Shown here piece by piece: positions 25,757 to 38,500 of a DNA stretch of 64,000 nt (position 1 is its first letter; the number at the start of each line of letters is the position of its first letter). The DNA is taken from assembly GCA_900660155.1 (NCBI GenBank), contig CABFPE010000249.1, positions 328,943 through 392,942 of the forward strand. The letters run 5' to 3'. The translations under genes were made by a program, and so were the position numbers. The notes beneath the pieces were generated by a model. That model was not told where the DNA came from and searched no databases. It was given only the letters and a program-made list of their open reading frames with translations. Source of the DNA: Hofstenia miamia (Eukaryota; Xenacoelomorpha; Acoela; Hofsteniidae).

Positions 25757-28700
25757 CAAATCAACTATATATTCTTAATATTATTAAGAGAAATGCGCAA
25801 AAGTGAAACAGTCGTTACAATAATATTGAAAATTTATAAAACAATCTTAAAATTGTTCTAAAATGTCAGTTTTCGAAATATTGTAAAAGAGAAATGTTGC
25901 GTTGCAAATAAATTACAATTCCATAAAATAATTTTAATTATTTAGTGATTTAACACATGTCAATGAAAACAAGAATTGAAATAAAACGCAATTTAAAGTT
26001 TCTTAATTGATAAATGCGTTAGACTTATAAATAAAACTTCAGGATGACCCTGCGAGTACTCGAAATTTCTAGTCGGGTCGCGTCGAGTAGAATTCCAATT
26101 TAATGACTTTACAATTTTCGATTCGGGTAGTATCAACTTGAGTTGTATAAAATTGATATTGAATAGTACATTATGTGTTTGCCTAACTGAAAAAAAATAT
26201 ATAATTGATTAAAATACCTTTCTACAAATAATTGGTCATGACCCATTTGTGGTTGAACAATATTGTTTACTGAATGATCATAACTAGCATTAAAGTGTTC
26301 GAATTAAGTGTAAAATTAAGATTAGCTGATTTTTACTGATTGTAAAATTAAGATTAGCTGATTTTTAAGTTTCACTTTCTAGTCATTCATAAAAGTTATG
26401 TTAAAATCTCATTAGCTTTCAAATTAGTAAACAAACTTCGTGCATTTATTCAAATGAAAGTTCACAAGCCTTGTTTTTTTAATTTTATAGCATTGATAGG
26501 TTAATTTACCAAGACATTCGTCTTTATAATTTATTTCTGCAATGATTAACGCACTACATTTGATTTTTAGCACTAGGCTCAATTTTGGTATTGTGAATTC
26601 AAATTTTTATGTAATATTTTAATCAGAAATTTAGTTTTTCTCGTATAACCCTGTGAAAGGGCACCCTAAAAACTCTCACTATCAATATACATGCTATGTA
26701 AATTATACTGAAAAAATTCAGTGTCACAAAATTTAGTTTATTCTAAATTTTGTGTACAAATTAATTTAGAAGATTTTGAATTAATTACAGTGCAAGTTTG
26801 TGAAAATCCTATTACATTACTAAATTTGATGCAGATTAAATCAATGTAATTGGATTTTAGCAAAATTTGAGTGGTAATATTGTTGTGACAACGGAATACA
26901 TTTTTGCAAAACTTTTAGAATAAACTAATTTTTTCACCCTGAATTCGATTTTTTCACTACAGTTTACATAGAATGTATATTTATGGAGACAGTTTTTAGG
27001 GTGCCCCTCACAGGGGAACAAAAGAAAATTAAATTTCTGACTAAAAAACTACATGAAAATTTGCATTCACAATGCCAAACTTAATTCTAATGGTAAAAAA
27101 TCATTACAGAACTAAATTGAGAAGGTTTTATTGCATATTAAAATTTTAAATTGCTAATTATTAACCAATTATAAGTGTAAATACTAGAATTTATTTTTTC
27201 ATTGTGGTAAAACAGTTGATTATTTATTAGTGGAATTACATTTATGATATTGATAGGCCTATATACGTAGACAAGGCTCGAGATTCGAAGTCCGGCTCCA
27301 CTCGAATCGAGGCCCGAATCGACTCGAACAGAAATATCCCAACTTGCAGGGCCCTAATAAAAACCCTTAGGATTCTATACACCTGAATGAATGACAGAAT
27401 AAGAATTTGAATTACTCACCCAATATGTGTCGTAAGAAAACTTTAAAAGAAAGTAATGCTACTGTAAATTTGAATTATTATAATTACGTGATAAAAAGTG
27501 TTTCTGGTAGGTTGATAGTATTAAAATGGCTTAAGGTAACAAGAATTTCAAGAAATATCTACAAACAATTATAAATAGTGTCTAATGCAATAGGCTACAA
27601 CACGAACCGTAACAGTCTCCGGGGCGTTTTGGGTTGGCGAAGAGCAGGTGAGATAATAGGAATAGTAGGTGTCATTCTTCAGAGCTTTGAGAACATAGGC
27701 ATTCGCATCCACACAGACGTCTGAAACGATGATACCCATTATGAGGTAGGAGATTATTAAAAAACAGCATGTCAACAACGTCAGCATTGCGCAAACTGCA
27801 CCACTATACACAAAGTTAAATACAAGTTAATTTGAGAAAAAAAATACATCTGCAAAGTAATCATTGGAATTAGAGTCAATTGGAAACCATTCATTTTCTA
27901 CTGTTTTCAAACAAATAGATATATTATACAGATGTATGTTTGGAAATATTTACAAAATAAAAAATCACATATAAATAGGGAACATACATGTGAAATATTC
28001 GATTAATAGTATTATATTAAGAAAAAAGATTGAGCAACTAGCTTAATTTAGAAAGAACAAAATCTTAAAAACTTTTGTACATTCTATAATAAGAACTGTG
28101 ATTTTTTGCCCTATTAAGAACATACACAAGCTGAATATAAGCTTGAATTGGCACAAATGCCGAATTTTTATCAAAGAAAGTTAAAATTATTTAAAACTTT
28201 ACCTAAGTGCTGAAATTTTTTAATATGTATTAGTTTGAGGAAAAAATCTTTTACCAAGTTTTTCGCAACTCGCTTTCGGGATTTTTTTCAACAAAAGTTT
28301 GCCTATTTTCAAAAATTTACAATCAAATTACAATACCGCGCAATTATTAGGTATCAATGACTTAGTCCAACTTTGCTCCTTTAGCATCACTGAAAATCAA
28401 TTGACATACTCCTGATGACTAGGAACAAACAATAGAAAGTTGCTTACATTTCTTCGATGCCTTGTTACTCTTTTGGCCAATTTTTTAACTATGTTTATAG
28501 ACTAACTGTTGCATGTCTTGTTGGAGTATTGAGTCCTGACTTAGCTGATGGCTGTTATAATTCTTTAAAAATAAGCACTTTCCTGAGATGAAGATGTGAA
28601 AACTTTTGAAAACAATGCAGGCTAGTTAGGTTTTGAAGGATGAATAGAACTAAGTTTGAACGTAGTATAATCAGGTTTAACACAACAATCAATTCACTTT

Positions 28701-31700
28701 TGGAATAGAGCTTTTTCTTCACTACTAAACCACACAAGTTTCTCTAATTATATCAAAAAAGTGACGAAATTCATTCTTTTCTTGACCTGATTGTTAAATC
28801 TTAGAAACAGTTTCTTAACTTTTCTCATGACAGATTTCATTGTAATTGCAGGAAAATTTACTTTCTTCCAGAGTTCACTAATTTTTTGGCAATAAGTCTG
28901 AAGCGTATATTTCGAGAGGTGTTTTCACAAACAAGAATGTGAAACCAACCAATAATTCTTACATCAGGTAGTATTCTGTATTTAAGTCGTAGAATGGGTA
29001 CTGCTCATTGCCAATTTCCGGGTCGTAATCTAATAAATTTGTAAAAATTGCTAGCGGTTCATGAATGGATTATCTCATAAACCCATTTGTGATTTGTGGC
29101 AGGTGTGCGCAACGGTGAGGTTTTCGCAAATGAAATATCAATTAATTTCATAGTTGGAGGTTCCAAAACCATGTTCGAAATCAAATTCCAAAAAAAAATT
29201 TAAACTGTCAAAACCCTAATGTATATTATATACACAGAGGAGCCAATCAACAGTCGGAAAAATTAACATTCCATATGTAAATGTGATACAAAAGCTAAGT
29301 AAGGATAGCATATAATAGCCTCAAATGATTCAATGTTTTAATAGCCACCGAACGATTTCAAAATGCATGCCTCACCGATGTCAAAATCCAAAAAAAAGAT
29401 GCAAACTTTATACCAACAAGCCCGGGAGAGTATATATTTTCAAACAAATAGGAGGCCACTAAACTGAATCACCTGCTTTGTATGTATTACCTGTTTATTG
29501 CGATATGCTCAAGTAGTTAAAAGAAATCCTATATGATTATTCGTTGCGTCAAGTTGAATTAAATATTTAAATTGTGGGTCGATAAATTAATTTCACCAAC
29601 ACTGCATGCATGTACAGTCATGGTAATAAATGAGTCGAAGGTTTCACGAGTTTTTTAAAGCATTAAAGTTATAATATATATTATTTGCACCAGAATCTAT
29701 ATTTCTATTGTACTTTGAAATTTTGTGTTAATTTTTTTATGAAAGTTTAGGTTTTGTTTTATGCCTCTTTAAATGGGCACCCTAAAATCTGTCTCAGTGA
29801 ATATGCATGGTATGTAAAATAGACAAAAAAATAGAACAAGAAACACATTCAGTGTCAAAAGTTTAATATATTTGCAAATTTTGATATTAATGCGAAGTTG
29901 TTTCAGAAAGATTAGCATTCAGAAATGATAGGAATCCCATTACCTTGCGAGTCTATGTAAACTTCATCAATGTAATACAATTTTTACTAATTTCGAAAGT
30001 CATTTTTTGTAACAACTGTGCGCATTTACATCAAAATTTGTAAATGTATCCAACATTTTACACTGAATTTGCTTTTTGTACTATATTATACATAACATAC
30101 AGAGCCATAGAATGAAAACTGAAAGTCTAATACAAAAATTATCACAAAATTTGAATTTACAATAAAAATATAGATTCTGGGACAAAAAAATCTATTTTTT
30201 ATAACTTTAATGCTTTCGAAAAAATGTGTGTCCTAATATTTATTTCAATGACTGTATATTGTAATAAATTTTCTTACATGATTAAGTTAACTTGAGATGC
30301 ACAGCAGAGAGAAATGCCAACATACATGCCAACAAAAATAGTAGCAATCAGTAAACCCAATGTGATGTAGAATCTAAATATTGCCAATTTTAGAAATCAA
30401 ATAATATTTACTTTGTAGTGTATTGATGTCCTGCACATCAATAATGGAAATTTTAAAATATAAAAAGAAGCCAAGTGGATTCTCGTCTGAAACTTCTAAA
30501 TTGTTGAATATCTTATTATCTAATGAAGTGGGAAAAACACTATAAACTGTCAGAACATTCTAAACAAAAAATATTGGCCAATCATATCTTGATTCACAGG
30601 AAACAACCGATGATTTATACAATTGATTCTTGATTACATTATAAATGAGCTTTTGAACATGGGCTCTCTATTCAACAATTTTACACTAAAAACCAAAGAC
30701 GTGTGTATAGTCTAATAAGTTCCCGGACGAATGCAATGTAACATGAAAAAATGACTGAAAGCTTAAATAAAATATACGTCTCTTAGTTCTCCCACAGCGA
30801 ATTGTGAGCGATTTCATTTCCTCATGAAAATTTGACTTCTCGGACACTTGCTTCAAAACTCTGTTGACACTGAGTGCGGTAAGGATTTCAGTGAGTTTGC
30901 TTAATATGACTAATGTTCCGTGGGGTGGAGTTGAAAATTTTTTTAATTTTTGAAAAAGAGGGATTCTAAAAAGTTGACTACTTCTAAAACACACCCTTAC
31001 GTGCTGGCAGTCAGCATTGACTGCTATATTTGGAATAACACCTGTATGCTGGCATGCATTTTCAAAAATCAATAGGAAATCAGTGTTTCAGCTTAACTTT
31101 CAATAAAATCTATTAGTCCTAAAAGTGCACTTGGCGATTCGATGCAATGAGTAACATAAGCATGATGAAAGGTGATGTAATGAGAACATTTCGTTATTAT
31201 ATTATTCAAACATTGTTCAATCTAGCACGTTCTGCAGAATTACACTGTTTACAAGACAAAATAGTTTTTTGCGATCCCAAACATTTTCTCTAGGCGCTAT
31301 AGCAAAACATAAAATTAAGTGAAAAAAATGTTTCAATGATGTCTTCTATGAGTACCAAATATAATCGCACATCAGAGCAAATGAATTTTTTTCATCATAA
31401 CATGTTTCCATTTTTTCATGGCCTGGTGTCTAATTTCTACATGCTGACCGGAAATAAGGCTCAGGTTAGACAATAATGTCAAGATTGAGATTTTATCGAA
31501 TATTTTTTTACTTTAAAACCATCAAACTTGATGAAATCAGCAATTAAAAATATATTTGTGATAGCGCTATTCAGCGTCCATCGAATGGTATGTAAACTGT
31601 AATGATAGCGTAAAAATTCACGGAGAAATGGGTCTCCAAAGATAATCTACACTATTAATTTATATAGACAGCTATTGCAATAGTGTAAAACTTTTCTTTT

Positions 31701-34700
31701 GTATATTGTAGGAGATTCAGTTTTGATAAATTTGAAAAATAAAAATAGTTTACATGGAGCTGGCTATTGCGTACATTTTAATATATAATGCTAGCCTAAA
31801 GGGTCAGTGGAAACAATGGAAAGAAAATTTGCAAGTTCAAATTAACAAACGTCAATAATTAGCCAAAGTGTATAGCAATTAGTAATATATCTTTAGAAGC
31901 TCTACTGAATGCTGAAAAGAGCTTAGAAATCAGAGCAAAACCCGCATAGCAGTGGCTGTGTAAATGTATATAGGTCACTAAAGATACAAAGCTCTCTCTG
32001 GACCAGAGGACGCCTTCTATCTCAAAGCTAAAAATTGCATACTAATTTAAGTAAAAAAAGGCTGTTAACAGCAGGTGCTGTTTGTATCTCTTATAATAAT
32101 CAAAAAATCATCTTTTTCTAATAACAGCTAAAATAAAACATTTTGAGGAAATGAAACGTGACATCCTTTTCAAGTAAAAAACTGATTTAGAAAAAAGTTG
32201 TTTCATATTGATCGCAAATCCATGATAAACACAATGTTGATTACTTCTTATAAATTATAGATATTTAAATAATGGTATATTTTGATTTAAAAATGTAGTA
32301 GATATTTATCTTAGTGGGATATTTAAAGTGAAATACTGTATTAAAATAGATTATGAAATGATGATTCTTTACCTGTACACTTCAAAAGTCTTAACAAAAT
32401 ATTTGAGGGATTCCATTACTTTGCCAGGCACTGTTATTGTGTTCCTAACATATTCATGATACAATGAAAAATCGAAATCTAAGTATAGATTGTGAAATGA
32501 ATGGTAAAAAATTCAAATACTTAATAAGTCAGTTCTGAACTCGGATTCTGCAAAGTCGGACTCGCTGCTGTCAATGGATTCATCGTCAGTAATGGCAGAT
32601 ATGATGTTGACAGTTTCATTAACATCGACAACCAAGCTTTTTGTGAGATTGATCTAAAACCGATGGAGTCATCAAAGGATTTCTTGGAAAGATTTTATTT
32701 TATGAGATGAAAATATTAAATTACAGCATTGTCTTACATCAATATTTTAATTAATACCTGACAAAAATAAAAAAATTCGTCTGATGTGACAAAATACATT
32801 CAATATCTTTGTTCTTGTCAAAAATTTCAATTTCACTTAAATGGAGTCTACAAACCTAAGTGATGTTTTTCGGACTTTCAACAACAAGTAATTTTCAAAA
32901 ATAGCTAACTTACGAGTAGCTAAAGATAGCTCGTCAAATTAAAATAATGGTACAGTAAATAACATTTAAACTGCATATGGTTCCCATTTCATAGTAGTAA
33001 AATTCTAACGACGGTTCAAGAAAATATTTTACATCTTTGTGTTAACCCTGCAAACGATCTAGTGTTGATAAAGCGTAGGTTTTAGATAGGAGAGCAATAG
33101 CATTGATACAAATGCCCACACGCTCATAAAACGCAAGTGAAGTATAAACTGTAAACCACAATCCTGTTTAGATTTAATTAATATTTTGACGCAAGCACAA
33201 CATTGAAATAAAAGAAACTTTTAAAGTTTAAGTTTAAAAAAAGAAATAAAACACTTTAATATAAAGTACAATTTGCCAAATTAAAGAAACACATTGTTTA
33301 AAATTCAATTTATTTAATTAAAATGTGAAATCAAGGACACTAAATGAAAAAAGTGTCGTATAATAAAAGTTGAATGAAACTGAATTATGAAAAGCCGCTA
33401 ATTTTTTATAGATTAATTTGTTCACGGTAGCCCCAACAGCAAAAACTCCAAGATATGAATTGTGTATCAAATAACGAATGTCGATATATCGGCTGACACA
33501 TAGCGAACAGTAACCTCGATAATCGTATATAAAAATAAGTAATATATACAGTGGCTGAAAAAAGTAGTGATCACCATTCTTCACAGACAATTCTTGCAAT
33601 TGTTACATTGCATTCGTGATTTACTATGCCTTTCATCAAAGCAAGCGGCTTTCAGCAAACTTTGAATGTCAATACTGCACAAAACTTTCACATAGAATTC
33701 AATCATTTTGATATCTTTTAAATTCTACGAGTATTTATGGAGTTAATATTTAGAGAACCCTCCCAGGGGCCTATAGTGGGAAGTAAATCGTTGATGAAAA
33801 ATTGATTCAAAATTTGAATGCGTCATACAAAATTTGTACATTGTGCAAAAAATTTTTTGAGCCGCTCATCAAAGCGATTTGATTACATTAGTTAGGGTTT
33901 AATATCGGACAATTGGAAAATAATGAAATGTACATCACTCCAACGTTTTCACTTTCAAATTTGATGAATATTTATTTCCGTTTGGCTTTTAAATAAACAT
34001 GTGATGGGCTAAGTTACACAACTAATCCATATTTCTGTTGATTTACTAAAAACATTTAAAGTTCTAGCTTTGTCTAAAATCAACAAAATAGAGGCAACAA
34101 GAGAGCGGATATTTCAGCTTATTTGCTTAAAGCTTCTGTGAAATGACAAAAAAGTCAAGAATATTTTTCTACAATTAACTCAATTTTTATCAAAATGAGT
34201 GTTAGCCAATTTTAAAAATAAAAAGCTGCTTGCTTTCGACAAGTGTAGTTAATTTCTAAAATTACTTTAGCCTACCTGTGCATGGCTGCTTTCATTGAAA
34301 TTTGAAAGGCGTTGCAGTAGAGATTGAACACTGTTCATCTGAAGATTAATGTGTACACTGGCTGAAATTCCAAGAACAGAGAATCCCCTAAATAAATGAT
34401 AACAATTCATTGTTACATGCTAATTGTCTATTAACATGACGCTTTAAAAAACTTTTTCACTAAGTTCATTATGCTGAAGGAACAGTTCAAGTCACTGTAC
34501 TGAACATAAATACAAAGTCAAATATTACCAAAGCTAAGTAAATATAAAAGTTCATTTAATTAAGGCAGAGTTCATGACTAATGCAAATGCGCATTTCAAA
34601 ATTATTAAAATCCATTTTACGAGTTGCCATTTATTAGGATTTAATCAATTCCTTAATTTATTGAATAGGAAGCAGAGCATAATAAAATGTACGTATTTTT

Positions 34701-35504
34701 GATAATCGAATTTTAGAAAATAGATTAAGAGAATTACGACAAGTAACTTAAACTGGAGTGAAAATATTATAATGAAGAATAAATTACGAAAAGGGTTCTC
34801 TTTCAAATATAATGCTATGTTTATCATCTTCTAATAATGTTACACACCACAGGTTTGTACTGATTTAAAAATATCACATAAACAAGTTAAAAACACATTT
34901 CTCATTTTCAAACAATTGAGGATTTATTGAAAAGAATCTCTAACGAAAAACAAGAAAATGAGAGATGTAGATCTGTAATGTATGTGGGATATATTCACGA
35001 ATAAGAAAGAATCGACCTTTGCAGTGTTAATGCCTGAATTGTATGCTTTGAATGATATTAGTAGAGTCATACTCAAGAGAGAAAGAGAGTAAAATTGAAA
35101 CATAACAAAAGATTTGAAAATTTACTTCATTCAGACTGTTAATTCTTACATTTGTGAACATCATGATAAACCATGTGAGTTCATCCGTGCGTTTATTGAA
35201 TAAATAAGTTTTTACTATTTATTTCTATTTCAGCTGGCTCAGTGTAGTAAATCAATTACATTATGAAAAATTAGAGAAAAGTGAAGAATTTGTTCAATAA
35301 ATTTGAAAGAGATTTCAAGTGATCTATTGTCAACAATTGGTTTCTTTACTTAACTTCTTTAAAGTACAATGCTTCAATTAGATGTGGCATTATATAATTC
35401 AACATTTAATTTAACATGTTGTCACCTATTTCCAAGTGGTTTCTTATAATACTATGTAAAAGAAATCGTATATATATATATATAATCATATATATATATT
35501 TATA

Positions 35505-35542
<38 letters not shown>

Positions 35543-38500
35543 ATCCAGGGAAGCGGTTGGGACCTGGCAGAGAATTTTTCACCCTTTGTATAATAGGAAA
35601 ATTAATATACAAATGTGAAAATTAAAAAAATATGAATTAAATATTAAAGTGTCTTCATATGTACGTATTCAGTGTTTAAGATGATTAAATTAGAATTGAA
35701 ATTTAGAATTTAAGCGAACGAGATTTTACGAAGATGACGCAATAGCTGATAATGATGACAGTTAGCAAATTAAGATTCATCATACATTATAACGGATACA
35801 CGCTTATTGACAGAGCGATGAGAACTCTAAACAAAAGAAGAGCAGCAGAAAAGAACAGCCGCTGTAAACAAAATAGTAAATATATTTTACTACAAAAAAT
35901 TACGCTATTCCCACCGAATATAAAAATATTTTGATGGAACCTGCTCAAGTGATCAATTTCACACAATAAAATTAAGCGCACTGGCAGGGGAAATATTTAT
36001 TTAGCGAAGAATTTATTAATCCGAGAAGAAATCAATGCAGGTGAGAAATTTTGCGAGAATAGCAAATCCCAATTGGCAAATTTGCTTAAAGACGCCTGAT
36101 AAAATGAATGAATATGAATTACATACACTCAGTGAAATTCACACGGCATAATTGAATATTCCGAAATTCTAACAATATACACAGAGAATATATGGTCCGA
36201 TATGTAAACGTATGTACATTTACTTTATAGGTCCTTAGGCAATCACTTTATTACGCATGTACAACTTCAGCATATTTTGCACATAGTTTGCAATCCTTTA
36301 AATACATATTTAGAAAAGAAACCCGTTGTTACTGAAGCAATAACTATTCACTTGGCAATGTCCAATGTCACTTATTAGTGCTATTCAATGCAGTTCTTTA
36401 TTTTGCTTACAGTTTTTACTTTACTAAGTTATTTTTAAACACAATAAAATTTCTAATTTCTGGAAAGCTTTTTATCCGGACGACAATATCCAGACCGGAA
36501 TTCCCCTACATTTCAATTTTTTATTAATTATTGAAATGCCTGCAATTACTGAAAATAGTTTTTTTGAAGTATTCATGAAAGACGCATTCTTTAAATCCTT
36601 TTCCAATGGGAGTTAAGGATACATGAAGAAACCATTAAAAATTTCATCAATGTCCATTTCAAACTTGAATTTCTAATTGGCTATTCATGATATATTCTAT
36701 AATAGCACTGGGAATGAAAACACAAAGCATTTGGTTCCATATTATATTTAGCGTACATATGGACTTAATTCTAAGCTTGTCTAAGAAATCCATTATATTT
36801 TTGCAGCACCCTTTTAATAATGTTAATTCTAAAAATGATAAACATCAAATCCTTCAGAAATTAACCTTTATTACAACTATTCATTAAATGATACAATGCA
36901 CTTCAAAGAACTGTTAATAATTTGAAAATTTATCAAGGATCTCCTTGCAATTGTTATTGAGTGCATGTCTTGGGGCTTAAGAAAATTAAATGTAAAAATC
37001 AAAGAATGTCCCGAAGTTCATTGAGATTATAGGAAGAATAACCCAAATGCAAACGACATTTCCGATTGAGTGGAGTCAAGATAAAAGATGACGCTTTCAA
37101 TTACGTGAACAACATTACTTTCGTGGAATGAAAGAAACAATTTCATGAAAATGGTATTACCTAACGCCAAATTGAGAAAAATCCAATATATTTAATCTGG
37201 GCCGTGGCTAAAGAAGGGCCAGGTGTCATTTGCGTATCTTCGATACAAAAACATTTTTGGTCATCAATATGACATTATTTGATACAATAATATAGTTTTC
37301 AAACTTCGGTCATTGAATCACTAAACAAACCAAATGATTTTCGCATAAGCATTTTAAAATCAACATCAATATATTTAGCCAATAAATTCAAAGATCTCAA
37401 CAGCATTAAGAAACTACTGCATTAGTAGCAGTTCACTCTATAGAATTTATATAAGAAAATTGTGAGTGGGTATTTTTACGAATATTTTAATGGCTCAAAC
37501 AATCAGCAGCGGTAAACTAGACAAGGTCGTACTGTGTTATGTGCACAACACGCAGTCCTGGTCGAACGTGTTGATGAGCCTGCCAAGGCAAAGACCTCAT
37601 CAATGCTAGAGAAATGCTGTGCAAAACGGGCATTAGTTGAAGTAATGTGTAACTAACTTGCAATATTGAATTAAACCCAAGATTTTATATAGTTAACTCA
37701 ATCATCGAAAAGATAAAAAAAATAGTTTGTGTAAAGGTAAAGCCACTCGTCGTCGGTAAATTGACTTCAAACATTAAAGATAGTTTGACATTCCCAATGC
37801 AATAAATTGCGGACGTATTTAAGCTAATTTTGCGTTCTATAAATCAGTTACAGTATGATGAACTTCTAACCAAAACTTTTCATTGAAATTCAACTGAATT
37901 CTTATTTAATCGGAAAATATAAATGTTAAAGCGATCAATTTTACGATATTTTATATGTAAAGCTGTGCTAATAGCTCTTAAGGTTTATATCAGAATGATA
38001 AAGCCACCTGGATTTATTAAACGTTTTATTGAAGCCACAATGAATTTTAAATTAGCATTAAAAACGAATTTAAAATACGGGCGAAAAGAATAAAACACAT
38101 TTAAAAATGAAACAAATACAAGAGATCAGTTTCAAGTTTTACATTTATTGTAAAATAGTTCTAAATTTTTCTAAATGATCTATTAAATAAAGGCCCTCAA
38201 TTGGCAAGGAAAACTGCTTAAATTGATACAAATTACAAAAAATTTTTAACCAAATCCTCACAACTTTTTTTATGTACGTTGGTTTTACAAGGGAGAGGGG
38301 TAAAAATGACCAAGTGCCACGGGATGAAAAGTTTGAAAAAATTCCAAAAAAAAACATTTTTATCTAGACATTTTGCTGACGTCAGCATTTTTTGCAAAAA
38401 ATTGGTAAAAATGCAAAGAAATGTCTTATATCAATATGGTCAGTATTTTTGTGCAACTTTTTATATTTTTCTTTTCAAAACACAAATTATGAGGTCTAGT

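Larger units (their letters stand above)
26039..27356. mobile_element. probable hAT MITE carrying a nested foldback MITE
   Basis: Left end gaccctgcgagtactcgaaa and right end (reverse complement) gggccctgcaagttgggata, followed on both sides by atttct and gtcgag-type words, are imperfect inverted repeats. Flanks ATAAAACT and ATAAAAAC approximate an 8-bp duplication. The middle (about 26540-27110) is a separate foldback element. Confidence 0.55.
23822..27607 (-). other. tweety intron 7
   Basis: 3.8-kb intron containing MITEs at 24357-24882 and 26039-27356 and two long (TA)n tracts. Confidence 0.5.

Noticed and set aside
30686-31072. 128-codon minus ORF in tweety intron 5 with a mariner-like edge (aagttcccggacgaatgc)
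   Set aside because: No domain recognised and no partner inverted end found; kept only as an unassigned stretch.
33550-33580. TA-CAGTGGCTGAAAAAAGTAG resembling a Tc1 end
   Set aside because: I could not find the facing end within several kb, so no element can be delimited.
37200-37225. gggccaggtgtcatttgcg as a possible hAT terminus
   Set aside because: No partner end or target duplication visible.
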